Positions 34,723-42,152 of a stretch of DNA of 43,704 bases are shown piece by piece. Each line of letters begins with the position of its first letter. The first letter of the stretch is position 1. This DNA is from Sulfurimicrobium sp964552675 (GTDB lineage Bacteria; Pseudomonadota; Gammaproteobacteria; Burkholderiales; Sulfuricellaceae): assembly GCA_964552675.1 (NCBI GenBank), contig CAZKHJ010000021.1:1-43704 (forward strand), written 5' to 3'. Below the pieces are notes generated by a model, which saw nothing but the letters and a program-made list of their open reading frames with translations, did not search any database and had not been told where the DNA came from. A program made the position numbers and the translations under genes.

Positions 34723-35730
34723 TTACTCTTTTGACTTTGCCCGGCTCACCATGTCTGCAACCGCTTTGGTCATGTGCGCCGGCGCCATGATGATACTCGG
34801 ATGCGCGTTCTGAAACACCCTGAAAACCTCGTCGGCAAATGCCTGTCCAATTTCGCTCACGCCATCAAAATCTAGAATGACATGCCGGAACCGCTCGAAT
34901 CGCATAGTCAGGCGCTTTGCTTGGGATCGTGACACCAGCTTTTCTCCCTCGTGGATAGCCAAGCGAACCGGAACGATAGTCCGGTCAAAGGTGTATTCAT
35001 CAGGACTGGCAAACTGGTCAAACACGGTTTTCATGATGCGTGGACTGCCGTTGTCCAATCGCATCAGAACAAGTGTTCCTTGATCTTCTTTTTCCCTTTC
35101 TGCCAGCACATCCAACTCACCAGCATCATGGAAAAAATGTAGATTTCCAGAACGAATATCGAAGGCATCGAACATCTTGCTGGAGAAAAAAATACCCTCG
35201 CCAGTATGGTTATCCGGGTCAGTAGTAAATTTCCCCTTTGCTAGTTCCAGAATAGCTTCGCGTGGGTCGTACAGCCCCAGGGCTCGCTGAATTTTCAGAA
35301 AGATGCCCTCACCCTTGTCTGACACCCAAGCAGAAGTGTATAGCGCCGTTCTAGACATGCCGACATTCACAGTCTCGGCACCTGAATGATCGATGGCGTT
35401 GTTCACCATCTCCGTCATGCCATAGCGCCAAATGTCCTTGATGTTCTCCGGCAGGTCTGACACAACTGGCGCACAGAGATCGCGCCATACAACATCCTCA
35501 GATAGACCGGAAAGCTTATAACTGGACGACACCAGCTTGAGTTCGGCCAACCGGTAAATGCGCGCGCGCGTGGTGCCTGATGACTCCACTAACCCGAGCG
35601 TTTCGAGACGTTTCAGCCTTTTGCTTGCGGCTTGCTTGGAGATTCCAAGCAACTCGCTCAGGCGTGTGTTGATATTGCGCCCGTCAGCGGCGATCAGTTC
35701 TAGGGTTTGGTGCTGTTGTGTATTGTCCAT
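34723..35730 (-). CDS. wHTH-GHKL ATPase-STAS-like (DUF4325) fusion regulator
   Basis: A 335-residue protein with three parts. Residues ~10-70 are a winged helix (LLGISKQAASKRLKRLETLG). Residues ~90-210 are a GHKL ATPase with N-box EMVNNAIDHS, G1-like SDKGEGIF and G2-like GEGIFFSSKMF. The C-terminal ~90 residues are STAS-like DUF4325 (HVILDFDGVSEIGQAFADEV, IIMAPAHM). Anti-sigma kinase-like and STAS modules are usually separate partners, so this is a one-polypeptide switch with its own DNA-binding domain. The start is ATG 35730; a TTG at 35745 is possible. No ribosome site is visible and the leader from the predicted promoter is short. It is AT-richer than its neighbours and lies on a tRNA-Ser island; targets are unknown. 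Confidence 0.8.
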   Translation of the reverse strand: MDNTQQHQTLELIAADGRNINTRLSELLGISKQAASKRLKRLETLGLVESSGTTRARIYRLAELKLVSSSYKLSGLSEDVVWRDLCAPVVSDLPENIKDIWRYGMTEMVNNAIDHSGAETVNVGMSRTALYTSAWVSDKGEGIFLKIQRALGLYDPREAILELAKGKFTTDPDNHTGEGIFFSSKMFDAFDIRSGNLHFFHDAGELDVLAEREKEDQGTLVLMRLDNGSPRIMKTVFDQFASPDEYTFDRTIVPVRLAIHEGEKLVSRSQAKRLTMRFERFRHVILDFDGVSEIGQAFADEVFRVFQNAHPSIIMAPAHMTKAVADMVSRAKSKE

Positions 35731-35759
35731 GGTTACGTTTATCAACTAATGGCTGATTA

Positions 35760-35789
35760 TTTATACGCCTTTTATTGTTTTTTTGTCAA
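35760..35789 (-). promoter_or_regulatory. Strong promoter for the GHKL-STAS gene
   Basis: On the minus strand TTGACA (35784-35789) and TATAAA (35760-35765) are 18 bases apart; a perfect -35 and a 5/6 -10. It overlaps the end of the integrase remnant's frame, giving a leader of about 20 bases before ATG 35730. Confidence 0.6.
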
Positions 35790-36258
35790 CCATTCCAGGT
35801 GATTTGTAAACCAGTGATAATTGAAGAGGAAAAAACAGAGCGGATTCACGTCTCCATGACGCCCCCCCCCCCTTGAACGGCAGCACCTTGGCCCCGTTCG
35901 CCACCTCCTCCAGGTATTCAGGCCAGCTTTGCATCATCGCCTGGCGGTCCTTGATGTATTCAGCCCGGTTATAAGCTCCGCGTATCTCGTTCCGCTCGCA
36001 GTGGGCAAGCTGCCGCTCTATCACGTCAGGCCGGAAGCCCATTTCATTCAGTGCCGTGCTCGCCACCGCCCGGAAGCCGTGGCCAGTCATCTTGCCCTTG
36101 TAGCCCATGCGATACAGGGCAAACAACATCGTGCTGTTGCTGATCGGCTTGTCTCGGTTCCTGCCCGGGGATACGAAGCGGCTACCGCCACCATCTGCGA
36201 GCTTGTAGGGTTTCTCTGCTGGGTTGGCGTTACTTGTTGATAAGGCGGTGAGTGGCAT
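35761..36258 (-). pseudogene. P4-type tyrosine integrase with internal deletion
   Basis: The frame opens with the N-terminal DUF4102 signature of P4-type integrases (MPLTALSTSNANPAEKPYKL then ADGGG) and jumps directly to the C-terminal catalytic part. That part has FVSPGRNRDKPISN, the HxxR box TGHGFRAVASTALNEMGF, QLAHCERNEIRGAYNRAEY with the likely nucleophile Tyr, and QSWPEYLEEVANG. Roughly 250 residues, including the first catalytic Arg, are missing although the frame is kept. Near the end an 11-12 base C-run (35862-35872, G on the coding strand) precedes an unrelated tail, suggesting slippage. It lies beside the 3' end of tRNA-Ser, the normal site of such integrases. Confidence 0.85.
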
Positions 36259-36337
36259 TTTCGGGGGCATCTTTTCTGCGTGAAAAAATTATGCCACCGA
36301 TTATGGCCCCTTGTTTGCCCGGCTTCAAGCGGCCTAA

Positions 36338-36417
36338 TTCGGACTACTGCGGACAACAAAAAGCCCGCAAACCTTGTATTTACTTGGCTTTGCGGGCTAT
36401 TTCGAACTACTGCGAAC
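36338..36417. repeat. Two 17-bp direct repeats near the integrase and tRNA, possible integrase arm sites
   Basis: TTCGGACTACTGCGGAC (36338-36354) and TTCGAACTACTGCGAAC (36401-36417) match at 15 of 17 positions and start 63 bases apart, about six helical turns. They lie between the integrase remnant and tRNA-Ser, where arm-type binding sites of tRNA-targeting integrases are expected. Confidence 0.5.
36362..36398. terminator. Hairpin between the direct repeats
   Basis: AGCCCGCAAA (36362-36371) pairs perfectly with TTTGCGGGCT (36389-36398). It is flanked by A- and T-rich bases, so it may act as a terminator downstream of tRNA-Ser on the minus strand. Confidence 0.6.
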
Positions 36418-36424
36418 GGTTTTT

Positions 36425-36515
36425 TGGCGGAGAGGGGGGGATTCGAACCCCCGTCAGGATATTATCCTGAACACGCTTTCCAGGCGTGCGACTTAAACCA
36501 CTCATCCACCTCTCC
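36425..36515 (-). tRNA. serX: tRNA-Ser (anticodon GGA)
   Basis: Read on the minus strand: 5' GGAGAGG acceptor, anticodon stem ACGC/GCGT with loop CTGGAAA (anticodon GGA), a long variable arm (TTCAGGATAATATCCTGA), the T-loop GGTTCGAATCC, and an encoded CCA end (36425-36427). The long variable arm is typical of serine tRNAs. Its 3' end faces the integrase remnant. The gene symbol is only by analogy. Confidence 0.95.
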
Positions 36516-36580
36516 GGTGGGAAGCCCGACATTATAGGGGCGTCGTTACCATTCGTCCAGCATTAAGACAGGATCGGATT

Positions 36581-38047
36581 TCACTTTTCCACTTCTTCCG
36601 CCCAGACCAGCGCATCCACGTGAGCTGCGTTAACCTTGGCAGCGCTCAGCCCGCAAGCAGTCGCCAGGGCCTCGATCTGCTCCTGGTCAAATTCCTCACA
36701 GGCAATCGCCAGGTCAAGATAAGGCGCATAGATGCCGTCCCGCTGCAACAGGGCCTGAGAAACCGGCTGTGGCAAGTGGAAATTGGCCAGCGCCGTTTCC
36801 ATCGGGGTATTGAGCAGGACATCCAGCAATGAGAGGATCCCCACCAGGAACAGGCCATCCTGATCGGGGCCGGAAATTTTTTCCCTGCCCAGCAATTCCA
36901 CCAGCCGGGCGCGCACCAGGGCATTTTTCAGCAGCGTCTGGCTACGGGCGTCGGCCTTCTCGCTGGCAAACAGCAGCAGCGTCAGCCAGCGATACATCTG
37001 GTCATAGCCGAGCAGCGTCAGGGCATGCGCAATGGAGCGTATCTCCTGGAGCAAGCCATTGGCCGGGGAATTGATGTAGCGCAGGATTTTGTAGGTGATG
37101 GCAGCATCGCGCTTGACACTGGCTTCCAGTTCCTTGATTTCGGCACGGTTGCGTACCAGATTGAGCAGTTCGATCACCTTGATGCGCTGGTTATCCAGAC
37201 GGTGCGGCGCGGAGTGCTGCGGCTTGGCGAAATAATAGCCCTCGAAATAATTGAAAGCCAGCTTGCGGCAGGCTTCAAAATGCTCCTCGGAATCAACGCC
37301 CATGGCAATGAGAGGACGCACTGCGACTTTCAGGATTTCCACCACCACCTTGCCCAGCTCCAGGGCATCGGCCTGGGCAATGTTGAAGCGAACGTAATCA
37401 CACATTTGCAGCCAGGGCAGCAGCTCCGGTTGATAGCGCGGATTGTCGAGCGCGATCCTGAAGCCGCGCTCCTTCAACTGGCGGCAGCGTTCAATGATTG
37501 AGGCAGCGGATTCATCCTGTGGTTGCAGGGCCAACACGATATTGCGGCCCGGGAGGCGTTCCAGCAGGGGATGGTCGAGAATCAGCGGCGAAATGGCGAT
37601 AAAAGCCTGCCGCCCCTGCAACAGGCGCTCGGCACCCAGATCCAGAATGCTTTTCAGCAGCATCTGGTCATTCATCAGCATCACGGTGTCGTCAGGCCTG
37701 ACATCATAAAGCGCGTGACGATTGCGCAAAGCCAGCTCATAACCGACCAGCTGCTCCGCCCGGTCCAGCACCGGCTCACGCCGCAAAAAGCGCAACCTCA
37801 GCGCCACCGCATCACTGCGATTGCCATTGGTCTCGATATCCAGCAGGCTGCTCACCGCCTCGCCTGGCGCCTCCTCACCGGTATCCACCACCTTGGCATC
37901 ATAAGGCGAGGGCTGCGGCTGATCGTCAGGCGGCAATTGCGGCAGGGGCGGCAGGGGCTCCAGCTCCTCGGTGCGCGCCTCCGGCTCAACCTCGCGAAGA
38001 GGTTCGGGTGAACGTGAACTGAATAAGGATTTGAACTTGTCGAACAT
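36581..38047 (-). CDS. Degenerate EAL plus HDOD signalling protein
   Basis: A 488-residue cytoplasmic protein. After an acidic, proline-rich N-terminus (~1-75) comes a YuxH-type EAL-like domain: FLRREPVLDRAEQLVGYELA has ELA in place of EAL, and FRIALDNPRYQPELLPWL and YYFAKPQ replace catalytic motifs. Hydrolysis of c-di-GMP is therefore unlikely. Residues ~280-480 form an HDOD domain (DAAITYKILRYINSPANG, SIAHALTLLGYDQMYRWLTL, LFLVGILSLLDVLL). Such proteins are scaffolds in signalling or motility. It stands alone, divergent from the copper operon. Confidence 0.9.
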   Translation of the reverse strand: MFDKFKSLFSSRSPEPLREVEPEARTEELEPLPPLPQLPPDDQPQPSPYDAKVVDTGEEAPGEAVSSLLDIETNGNRSDAVALRLRFLRREPVLDRAEQLVGYELALRNRHALYDVRPDDTVMLMNDQMLLKSILDLGAERLLQGRQAFIAISPLILDHPLLERLPGRNIVLALQPQDESAASIIERCRQLKERGFRIALDNPRYQPELLPWLQMCDYVRFNIAQADALELGKVVVEILKVAVRPLIAMGVDSEEHFEACRKLAFNYFEGYYFAKPQHSAPHRLDNQRIKVIELLNLVRNRAEIKELEASVKRDAAITYKILRYINSPANGLLQEIRSIAHALTLLGYDQMYRWLTLLLFASEKADARSQTLLKNALVRARLVELLGREKISGPDQDGLFLVGILSLLDVLLNTPMETALANFHLPQPVSQALLQRDGIYAPYLDLAIACEEFDQEQIEALATACGLSAAKVNAAHVDALVWAEEVEK

Positions 38048-38112
38048 GGGCGAGACTCCCTGGCAACCTTACGGTGAATTTTAACCCGAGCATGTTTCGG
38101 GCATGAAACTTC

Positions 38113-38141
38113 TTGCACAACACCAGTGTCTCGGTTATGTT
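38113..38141 (+). promoter_or_regulatory. Candidate promoter of the cus operon
   Basis: TTGCAC (38113-38118) and TATGTT (38136-38141) are 17 bases apart, in the 108-base divergent gap. Just downstream, GTTGACAACCATTCTCAATG may be an operator. No clear CusR or CueR box was recognised. Confidence 0.3.
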
Positions 38142-38155
38142 GACAACCATTCTCA

Positions 38156-38548
38156 ATGGCACTGCCTCAATCCGTCCAGATGAAAGCACATCTCGCCCGA
38201 CTTCTGCTCATCTTCATGCTGCTGTGGCTCCCCTTGCAGGGCTACGCGCTGGAGGCCATGAGCACCTGCCAGAGGCATCATGATCATGCTGCCATGATGG
38301 AAAATGCCGGACATGAAGGCTGCCATGGCGAACACACGGCTGCCGCGCAATCCTCGTCCATCAAGGCAAGTCCGGTGGCTTGTGACGACTGTGCCTCGTG
38401 CCACCTGATCACCCAGCCGGCACTGATCGTCAAACCGCTGTTTCTGGGTATTGATGCGATCAGGCCGCAACAAACTGTTTTCACCGTCACTTTCTCGCTG
38501 TTCTTCCCGGAACAGCCACAGCGCCCCCCCCTCGCATTTTTTTCCTGA
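38156..38548 (+). CDS. CzcI-like small exported metal-resistance protein
   Basis: A 130-residue (or 122 from ATG 38180) exported protein with a hydrophobic signal (LLLIFMLLWLPLQGYALEA). The mature part is rich in His and Met (CQRHHDHAAMMENAGHEGCH), then has DDCASCH and a C-terminal PEQPQRPPLA. This matches the CzcI/CopL-type proteins that begin czc and cus operons: signal, His-rich stretch, D-C-x-x-C-H and a PxRPxxPxLA end. It is thought to bind metal in the periplasm or tune operon induction. The second ATG gives a better signal peptide; ribosome signals are weak for both. Confidence 0.75.
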   Translation: MALPQSVQMKAHLARLLLIFMLLWLPLQGYALEAMSTCQRHHDHAAMMENAGHEGCHGEHTAAAQSSSIKASPVACDDCASCHLITQPALIVKPLFLGIDAIRPQQTVFTVTFSLFFPEQPQRPPLAFFS

Positions 38549-38631
38549 GTATTTCAGCATTGATCTGCGGCATGCAAAGGCGTATTACGCCTATTGCCCG
38601 CATTACGCATGACATTCAAGGAAGACAAATC

Positions 38632-38931
38632 ATGAAAAAAACGCTCCCAACCATTGCCGCCTTCGCCATGCTGGCAGCGGCCTCCTCCCTCCATGCCGCC
38701 GACGCAGCCAGCGGCAAGGGTACGATCAACAAAATCAATGCTGATGCCGGGTCGGTAAACATTACCCACGAGGCTATCCCTGCCATCCAGTGGCCAGCCA
38801 TGACCATGGACATCAAGGTCGCCGACAGAAAAATTCTCTCCGGCGTCAAATCCGGTCAGGTGGTTTCTTTCGGCCTGATCAAGGACCCCAAGGCCGGCTA
38901 TGTAATTTCGCACATCGAAGCCGCGAAATAA
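38632..38931 (+). CDS. cusF: CusF-like periplasmic Cu(I)/Ag(I) chaperone
   Basis: A 99-residue protein that delivers Cu(I)/Ag(I) to the CusCBA pump. The signal peptide MKKTLPTIAAFAMLAAASSL ends at HAADA. The mature OB-fold has the metal site VNITHEAIPAIQWPAMTMDI: a His, a capping Trp and two Met, as in E. coli CusF. The start at 38632 has an AAGGAAG ribosome site. It lies between the CzcI-like gene and cusC. Confidence 0.93.
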   Translation: MKKTLPTIAAFAMLAAASSLHAADAASGKGTINKINADAGSVNITHEAIPAIQWPAMTMDIKVADRKILSGVKSGQVVSFGLIKDPKAGYVISHIEAAK

Positions 38932-38985
38932 ACTGCGTGCGGGAAGCCTTGGCGCTTCCCGCCGCCTTGATGAGGATGCTGACTC

Positions 38986-40272
38986 ATGACTCCCTTTCGT
39001 TTCCGGATGGCCCCGGGCGCGCTGGGCTGGTTTGCCCTGCTGATCGCACTCACCAGTCTGCCAGCACACGCTGAAACACTGCCGGGCGCAAGCATCGAAA
39101 GCCTGCTCGAACTGGCACGCAACCAGAATCCTGAACTCGCTGCCGCACGCCATGAAGCGGATGCAGCGGCCGCGCGTGTCTACCCTGCCGGCGCCCTGCC
39201 CGACCCTACCCTGCGCACCGAATTGCGCGACTTCACCAACCGGGGTACGGACGCCAGTCCCAATCTGCTACCGGCGCGAGTGGGCAGCACCAAGTACACC
39301 CTGATCCAGGCTGTGCCGTTCTGGGGCAAACGCGACCTCAAGCGCGAGATTGCCGAAGCCGAAGCCGATCAGGCGCGCGGTCGCGCCACGGCCAGCTGGA
39401 CTGACCTGGCGGCACGCCTCAAGACCGCCTTTGCCCAGTATTATGTGTTGTCGCACACCGACCGCCTGACGCAGGAACTGCTCGGCCTGACCGCCAACCT
39501 GGAAAAAATCACCCAGTCACGCTATGCCAGCGGCCTGGTGCCGCAGCAGGACGTGATCCGCGCCCAAGTCGAGCAGACCGGCATACGCAGCGAGCTGGTT
39601 GCGATCGGCAACGAGCGCCACCATGCCATGGTCAAGATCAATACCCTGCTCAAGCGGCCAGCCCTGGCACCGTTGGCCGAACCCGAACGGCTGCGGCCGA
39701 TCCCGCCGCCGGCCCGGCTCGACCATGCCGCGCTGGAGGAACGGCTGCGCGCCCGCAACCCGCTGCTGTTCGCCGAGGAAGCGCGCGTCGCCGCCGCCGC
39801 CAAGAGCCGCGAACTGGTGCAAAAGAACCGCTATCCCGATTTCAACCTGGGACTGTCGCCGATCCAGGCCGGCAGCCGGGTCAACGAGTGGGAGGTGATG
39901 ATCGAGTTCAATATCCCGCTGCAGCAGGAAAGCCGCCGCGCCCAGGAACGCGAGGCGCAGGCCATGCTGGCCGCAGCCGATTCGCGCAGGGAAGCGACCC
40001 GGAGCCAGCTGACCGCCGACCTGGCAGAAAATCTCTCGGCGCTCGATTCCACCCGCTATACCGAAAACCTGACCCGCACCAGCCTGCTGCCGCAGTCGGA
40101 GCTGAATCTCAAGGCGGCACTGGCGGGCTATGAAACCGGCAAGGTGGATTTCGCCACCCTGCTCGACGCCCAGCGCCAGATCCGCACCACCAGACTCAGC
40201 CTGCTCAAGATCCAGGGCGAGATGCAGTTCCGCCTGGCCGAAATCGAACGACTGTTGGGAGAAGACCTATGA
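38986..40272 (+). CDS. cusC: CusC/TolC-family outer-membrane factor
   Basis: Outer-membrane channel of the Cu/Ag efflux complex, 428 residues. A signal peptide (GWFALLIALTSLPAHAE) is followed by two long helical repeats typical of TolC-type OEP proteins: SIESLLELARNQNPELAAAR, RYASGLVPQQDVIRAQVEQT, and ALAGYETGKVDFATLLDAQR. It ends with ATGA overlap into cusB. There is no obvious lipobox Cys, unlike E. coli CusC. Confidence 0.92.
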   Translation: MTPFRFRMAPGALGWFALLIALTSLPAHAETLPGASIESLLELARNQNPELAAARHEADAAAARVYPAGALPDPTLRTELRDFTNRGTDASPNLLPARVGSTKYTLIQAVPFWGKRDLKREIAEAEADQARGRATASWTDLAARLKTAFAQYYVLSHTDRLTQELLGLTANLEKITQSRYASGLVPQQDVIRAQVEQTGIRSELVAIGNERHHAMVKINTLLKRPALAPLAEPERLRPIPPPARLDHAALEERLRARNPLLFAEEARVAAAAKSRELVQKNRYPDFNLGLSPIQAGSRVNEWEVMIEFNIPLQQESRRAQEREAQAMLAAADSRREATRSQLTADLAENLSALDSTRYTENLTRTSLLPQSELNLKAALAGYETGKVDFATLLDAQRQIRTTRLSLLKIQGEMQFRLAEIERLLGEDL

Positions 40273-41582
40273 ACAAGACCGCAGCCCTCGCCCTCAGCGC
40301 CATCATCGCCGCCGCGCTGGGTACCGGCTACTGGCTGGGCGGCCGCAACGCGCCGGCAGCGGCACCGCAAACCGCCAGCAGCGCGCCGGCCAAGAAAGAA
40401 CCGAAGCTGCTGTTCTACCGCAACCCGATGGGCCTGCCGGATACCTCGCCGGTGCCGAAGAAGGACGAAATGGGGATGGACTACATCCCGGTGTACGAAG
40501 GCGACGAGGACGGCAGCCCCGCAGCCGCCGGACAGGTGCGGATCAGCGCCGAGAAGATCCAGAAACTGGGCGTGCGCAGCGAGGCCGCCAGCCTGCGCGA
40601 GCTGGCGCGCGTCGTCCGTGCCGTCGGCCGGGTCGAGGCCAACGAGCGCCTGACCTACACCATCGCCCCCAAATTCGAGGGCTGGATCGAGAGACTGCAC
40701 GTCAACACCACCGGCCAAACGGTGGGCAAAGGCCATCCCCTGCTCGAGGTGTACAGCCCGGAGCTGGTGTCGGCGCAGAAGGAATACGCGATCGCCGTCC
40801 AGGGCCAGAAATCCCTGCAGCAGGGCAGTGCGGAGGCGCAGGCCGGCATGAAGCAGCTGGCCGAATCCAGCCTCACCCGCCTGCGCAACTGGGATATCTC
40901 CGACGAGCAGCTGCAGGCCCTCGCCAGGGGCGGCGAGACCCGCCGCACCCTGACCTTGCGCTCGCCCGCCAATGGCATCGTGATGGAGAAGAAGGCGGTG
41001 CAGGGCATGCGCTTCATGCCTGGCGACGTGCTGTACCAGATCGCCGACCTGTCATCGGTGTGGATCATCGCCGACGTGTTCGAGCAGGACCTCGGCCTGG
41101 TCAAGCCGGGCCAGACCGCCCGGATCAAGGTCAACGCCTATCCCGACCGGGAATTCAGTGCCCGCGTGGTGTACGTCTACCCCACCCTCAACCCGCAGAC
41201 GCGCACCATCCCGGTCCGGCTTGAGCTCGCCAATCCGGGCGGACTGCTCAAGCCGGCGATGTTTGCCGATGTCGAGCTGACCGCGCCAGGCCAGGGCAAG
41301 GTCCTGACCGTGCCGGCCTCGGCGGTGCTGCACGGCGGCACCCGCGACACCGTGCTGGTGGAGCTGGCCGAAGGCCGCTTCGAGCCGCGCGAGGTCAAGC
41401 TCGGCAGGCAGGGCGGCGATTACGTCGAAGTGCGGGAAGGCCTGGGCGAAGGTGAGAAAGTGGTCACCGCCGCCAACTTCCTGATCGACTCGGAAAGCAA
41501 TCTCAAGGCGGCGTTCAGCGCGCTGGCCGGCGGCCAGGGCAAACGAGAGCCAACATCGGCGAATGAGCATAAGGGACATTGA
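40269..41582 (+). CDS. cusB: CusB-type periplasmic adaptor
   Basis: Membrane-fusion protein linking CusA and CusC, 437 residues. It has an N-terminal anchor (ALALSAIIAAALGTGYWLGG) and then the heavy-metal-binding segment FYRNPMGLPDTSPVPKKDEM with GMDYIP, whose Met residues take Cu(I)/Ag(I) from CusF. Lipoyl/barrel-sandwich (FEGWIERLHVNTTGQTV), helical hairpin and beta-barrel domains follow (SVWIIADVFEQDLGLVKPGQ). In related operons cusA follows at once; here a 570-base insert with palindromes and a DUF559 gene intervenes. Confidence 0.95.
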   Translation: MNKTAALALSAIIAAALGTGYWLGGRNAPAAAPQTASSAPAKKEPKLLFYRNPMGLPDTSPVPKKDEMGMDYIPVYEGDEDGSPAAAGQVRISAEKIQKLGVRSEAASLRELARVVRAVGRVEANERLTYTIAPKFEGWIERLHVNTTGQTVGKGHPLLEVYSPELVSAQKEYAIAVQGQKSLQQGSAEAQAGMKQLAESSLTRLRNWDISDEQLQALARGGETRRTLTLRSPANGIVMEKKAVQGMRFMPGDVLYQIADLSSVWIIADVFEQDLGLVKPGQTARIKVNAYPDREFSARVVYVYPTLNPQTRTIPVRLELANPGGLLKPAMFADVELTAPGQGKVLTVPASAVLHGGTRDTVLVELAEGRFEPREVKLGRQGGDYVEVREGLGEGEKVVTAANFLIDSESNLKAAFSALAGGQGKREPTSANEHKGH

Positions 41583-41671
41583 CACCCCACCCCCATCCTG
41601 ACCTTCCCCCTGAAGGGGAAGGAATTGAGGACACCCTCCCCTTCAAGGGGAGGGCTAGGGTGGGGATGGGT
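41583..41671. repeat. REPIN-like palindrome pair 2
   Basis: Two inverted units with palindromes facing inward: ACCCCCATCCTGACC with TTCCCCCTGAAGGGGAAGG (41584-41622), and CCCTCCCCTTCAAGGGGAGG with a CTAGGGTGGGGATGGG tail (41634-41671). It begins right after the cusB stop and ends just before the ribosome site of the DUF559 gene. Confidence 0.85.
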
Positions 41672-41685
41672 CAGGAGGAAAGAAA

Positions 41686-42150
41686 ATGAAAGGCCAGACA
41701 AATTCACTGGTTCTCAACAACAAGTTGCAGCGAGCCCTTCGCCGCAACCCGACCGATGCCGAACAGGCGCTCTGGAAACACCTGCGCGGCCGCCAGATCA
41801 ATGGCCACAAATTCCGGCGCCAACACCCGTTTGGCGATTTCATTCTGGATTTCGTCTGTCTGGAAGCAAAACTTGTCATCGAAATCGACGGCGGTCAACA
41901 CATGGATTCAGCAAATGATCTGGCTCGCGATAAAGCACTCATTGAGTCCGGTTTTCAGGTATTGCGATTCTGGAATAACCAAGTTCTAAATGAAATAGAT
42001 GCGGTACTAGCGGCAATCTGGAACGTGCTAACGCCCCATCCCCACCCTAGCCCTCCCCTTGAAGGGGAGGGAACAATTGCTCTTCCCCCTTCAAGGGGGA
42101 AGTTGGAAGGGGGATGGGGTCAAGCTGAAAAAACTGGCGGAGGCCAATAA
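41686..42150 (+). CDS. DUF559 (Vsr-like PD-(D/E)XK) endonuclease flanked by palindrome pairs
   Basis: A 154-residue protein. Residues ~10-115 match DUF559: RALRRNPTDAEQALWKHLRG, KFRRQHPFGDFILDFVCLEA, KLVIEIDGGQH and FQVLRFWNNQV. The Asp of ILDFVC and the ExD of VIEIDGGQH sit where nuclease residues of the Vsr/PD-(D/E)XK fold are expected. The last ~35 residues (TPHPHPSPPLEGEG onward) are encoded by a palindrome pair. An AGGAGG site lies 6-7 bases upstream. The stop is 2 bases before cusA, so cusA's ribosome site is inside this gene and translation is coupled through the insert. No function for DUF559 is firmly known; mobilisation is my inference. Confidence 0.9.
   Translation: MKGQTNSLVLNNKLQRALRRNPTDAEQALWKHLRGRQINGHKFRRQHPFGDFILDFVCLEAKLVIEIDGGQHMDSANDLARDKALIESGFQVLRFWNNQVLNEIDAVLAAIWNVLTPHPHPSPPLEGEGTIALPPSRGKLEGGWGQAEKTGGGQ
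42034..42119. repeat. REPIN-like palindrome pair 3 inside the DUF559 gene
   Basis: CCCCATCCCCACCCTAGC with CCTCCCCTTGAAGGGGAGGG (42034-42071), and CTTCCCCCTTCAAGGGGGAA with a GTTGGAAGGGGGATGGGG tail (42082-42119). Palindromes face inward, 10 bases apart. The pair forms the 3' end of the DUF559 reading frame. Confidence 0.85.
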
Positions 42151-42152
42151 CC

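Noticed and set aside
36338..36417. Possible CRISPR-like repeats
   Set aside because: Only two copies, the intervening sequence is a perfect terminator-like hairpin, and no cas genes are present.
38136..38158. Fur-box-like sequence GTTGACAACCATTCTCAATG before the cus operon
   Set aside because: Only the ATTCTCA core fits and the left half is poor; copper operons are not usually Fur-controlled, so it is not listed as a site.
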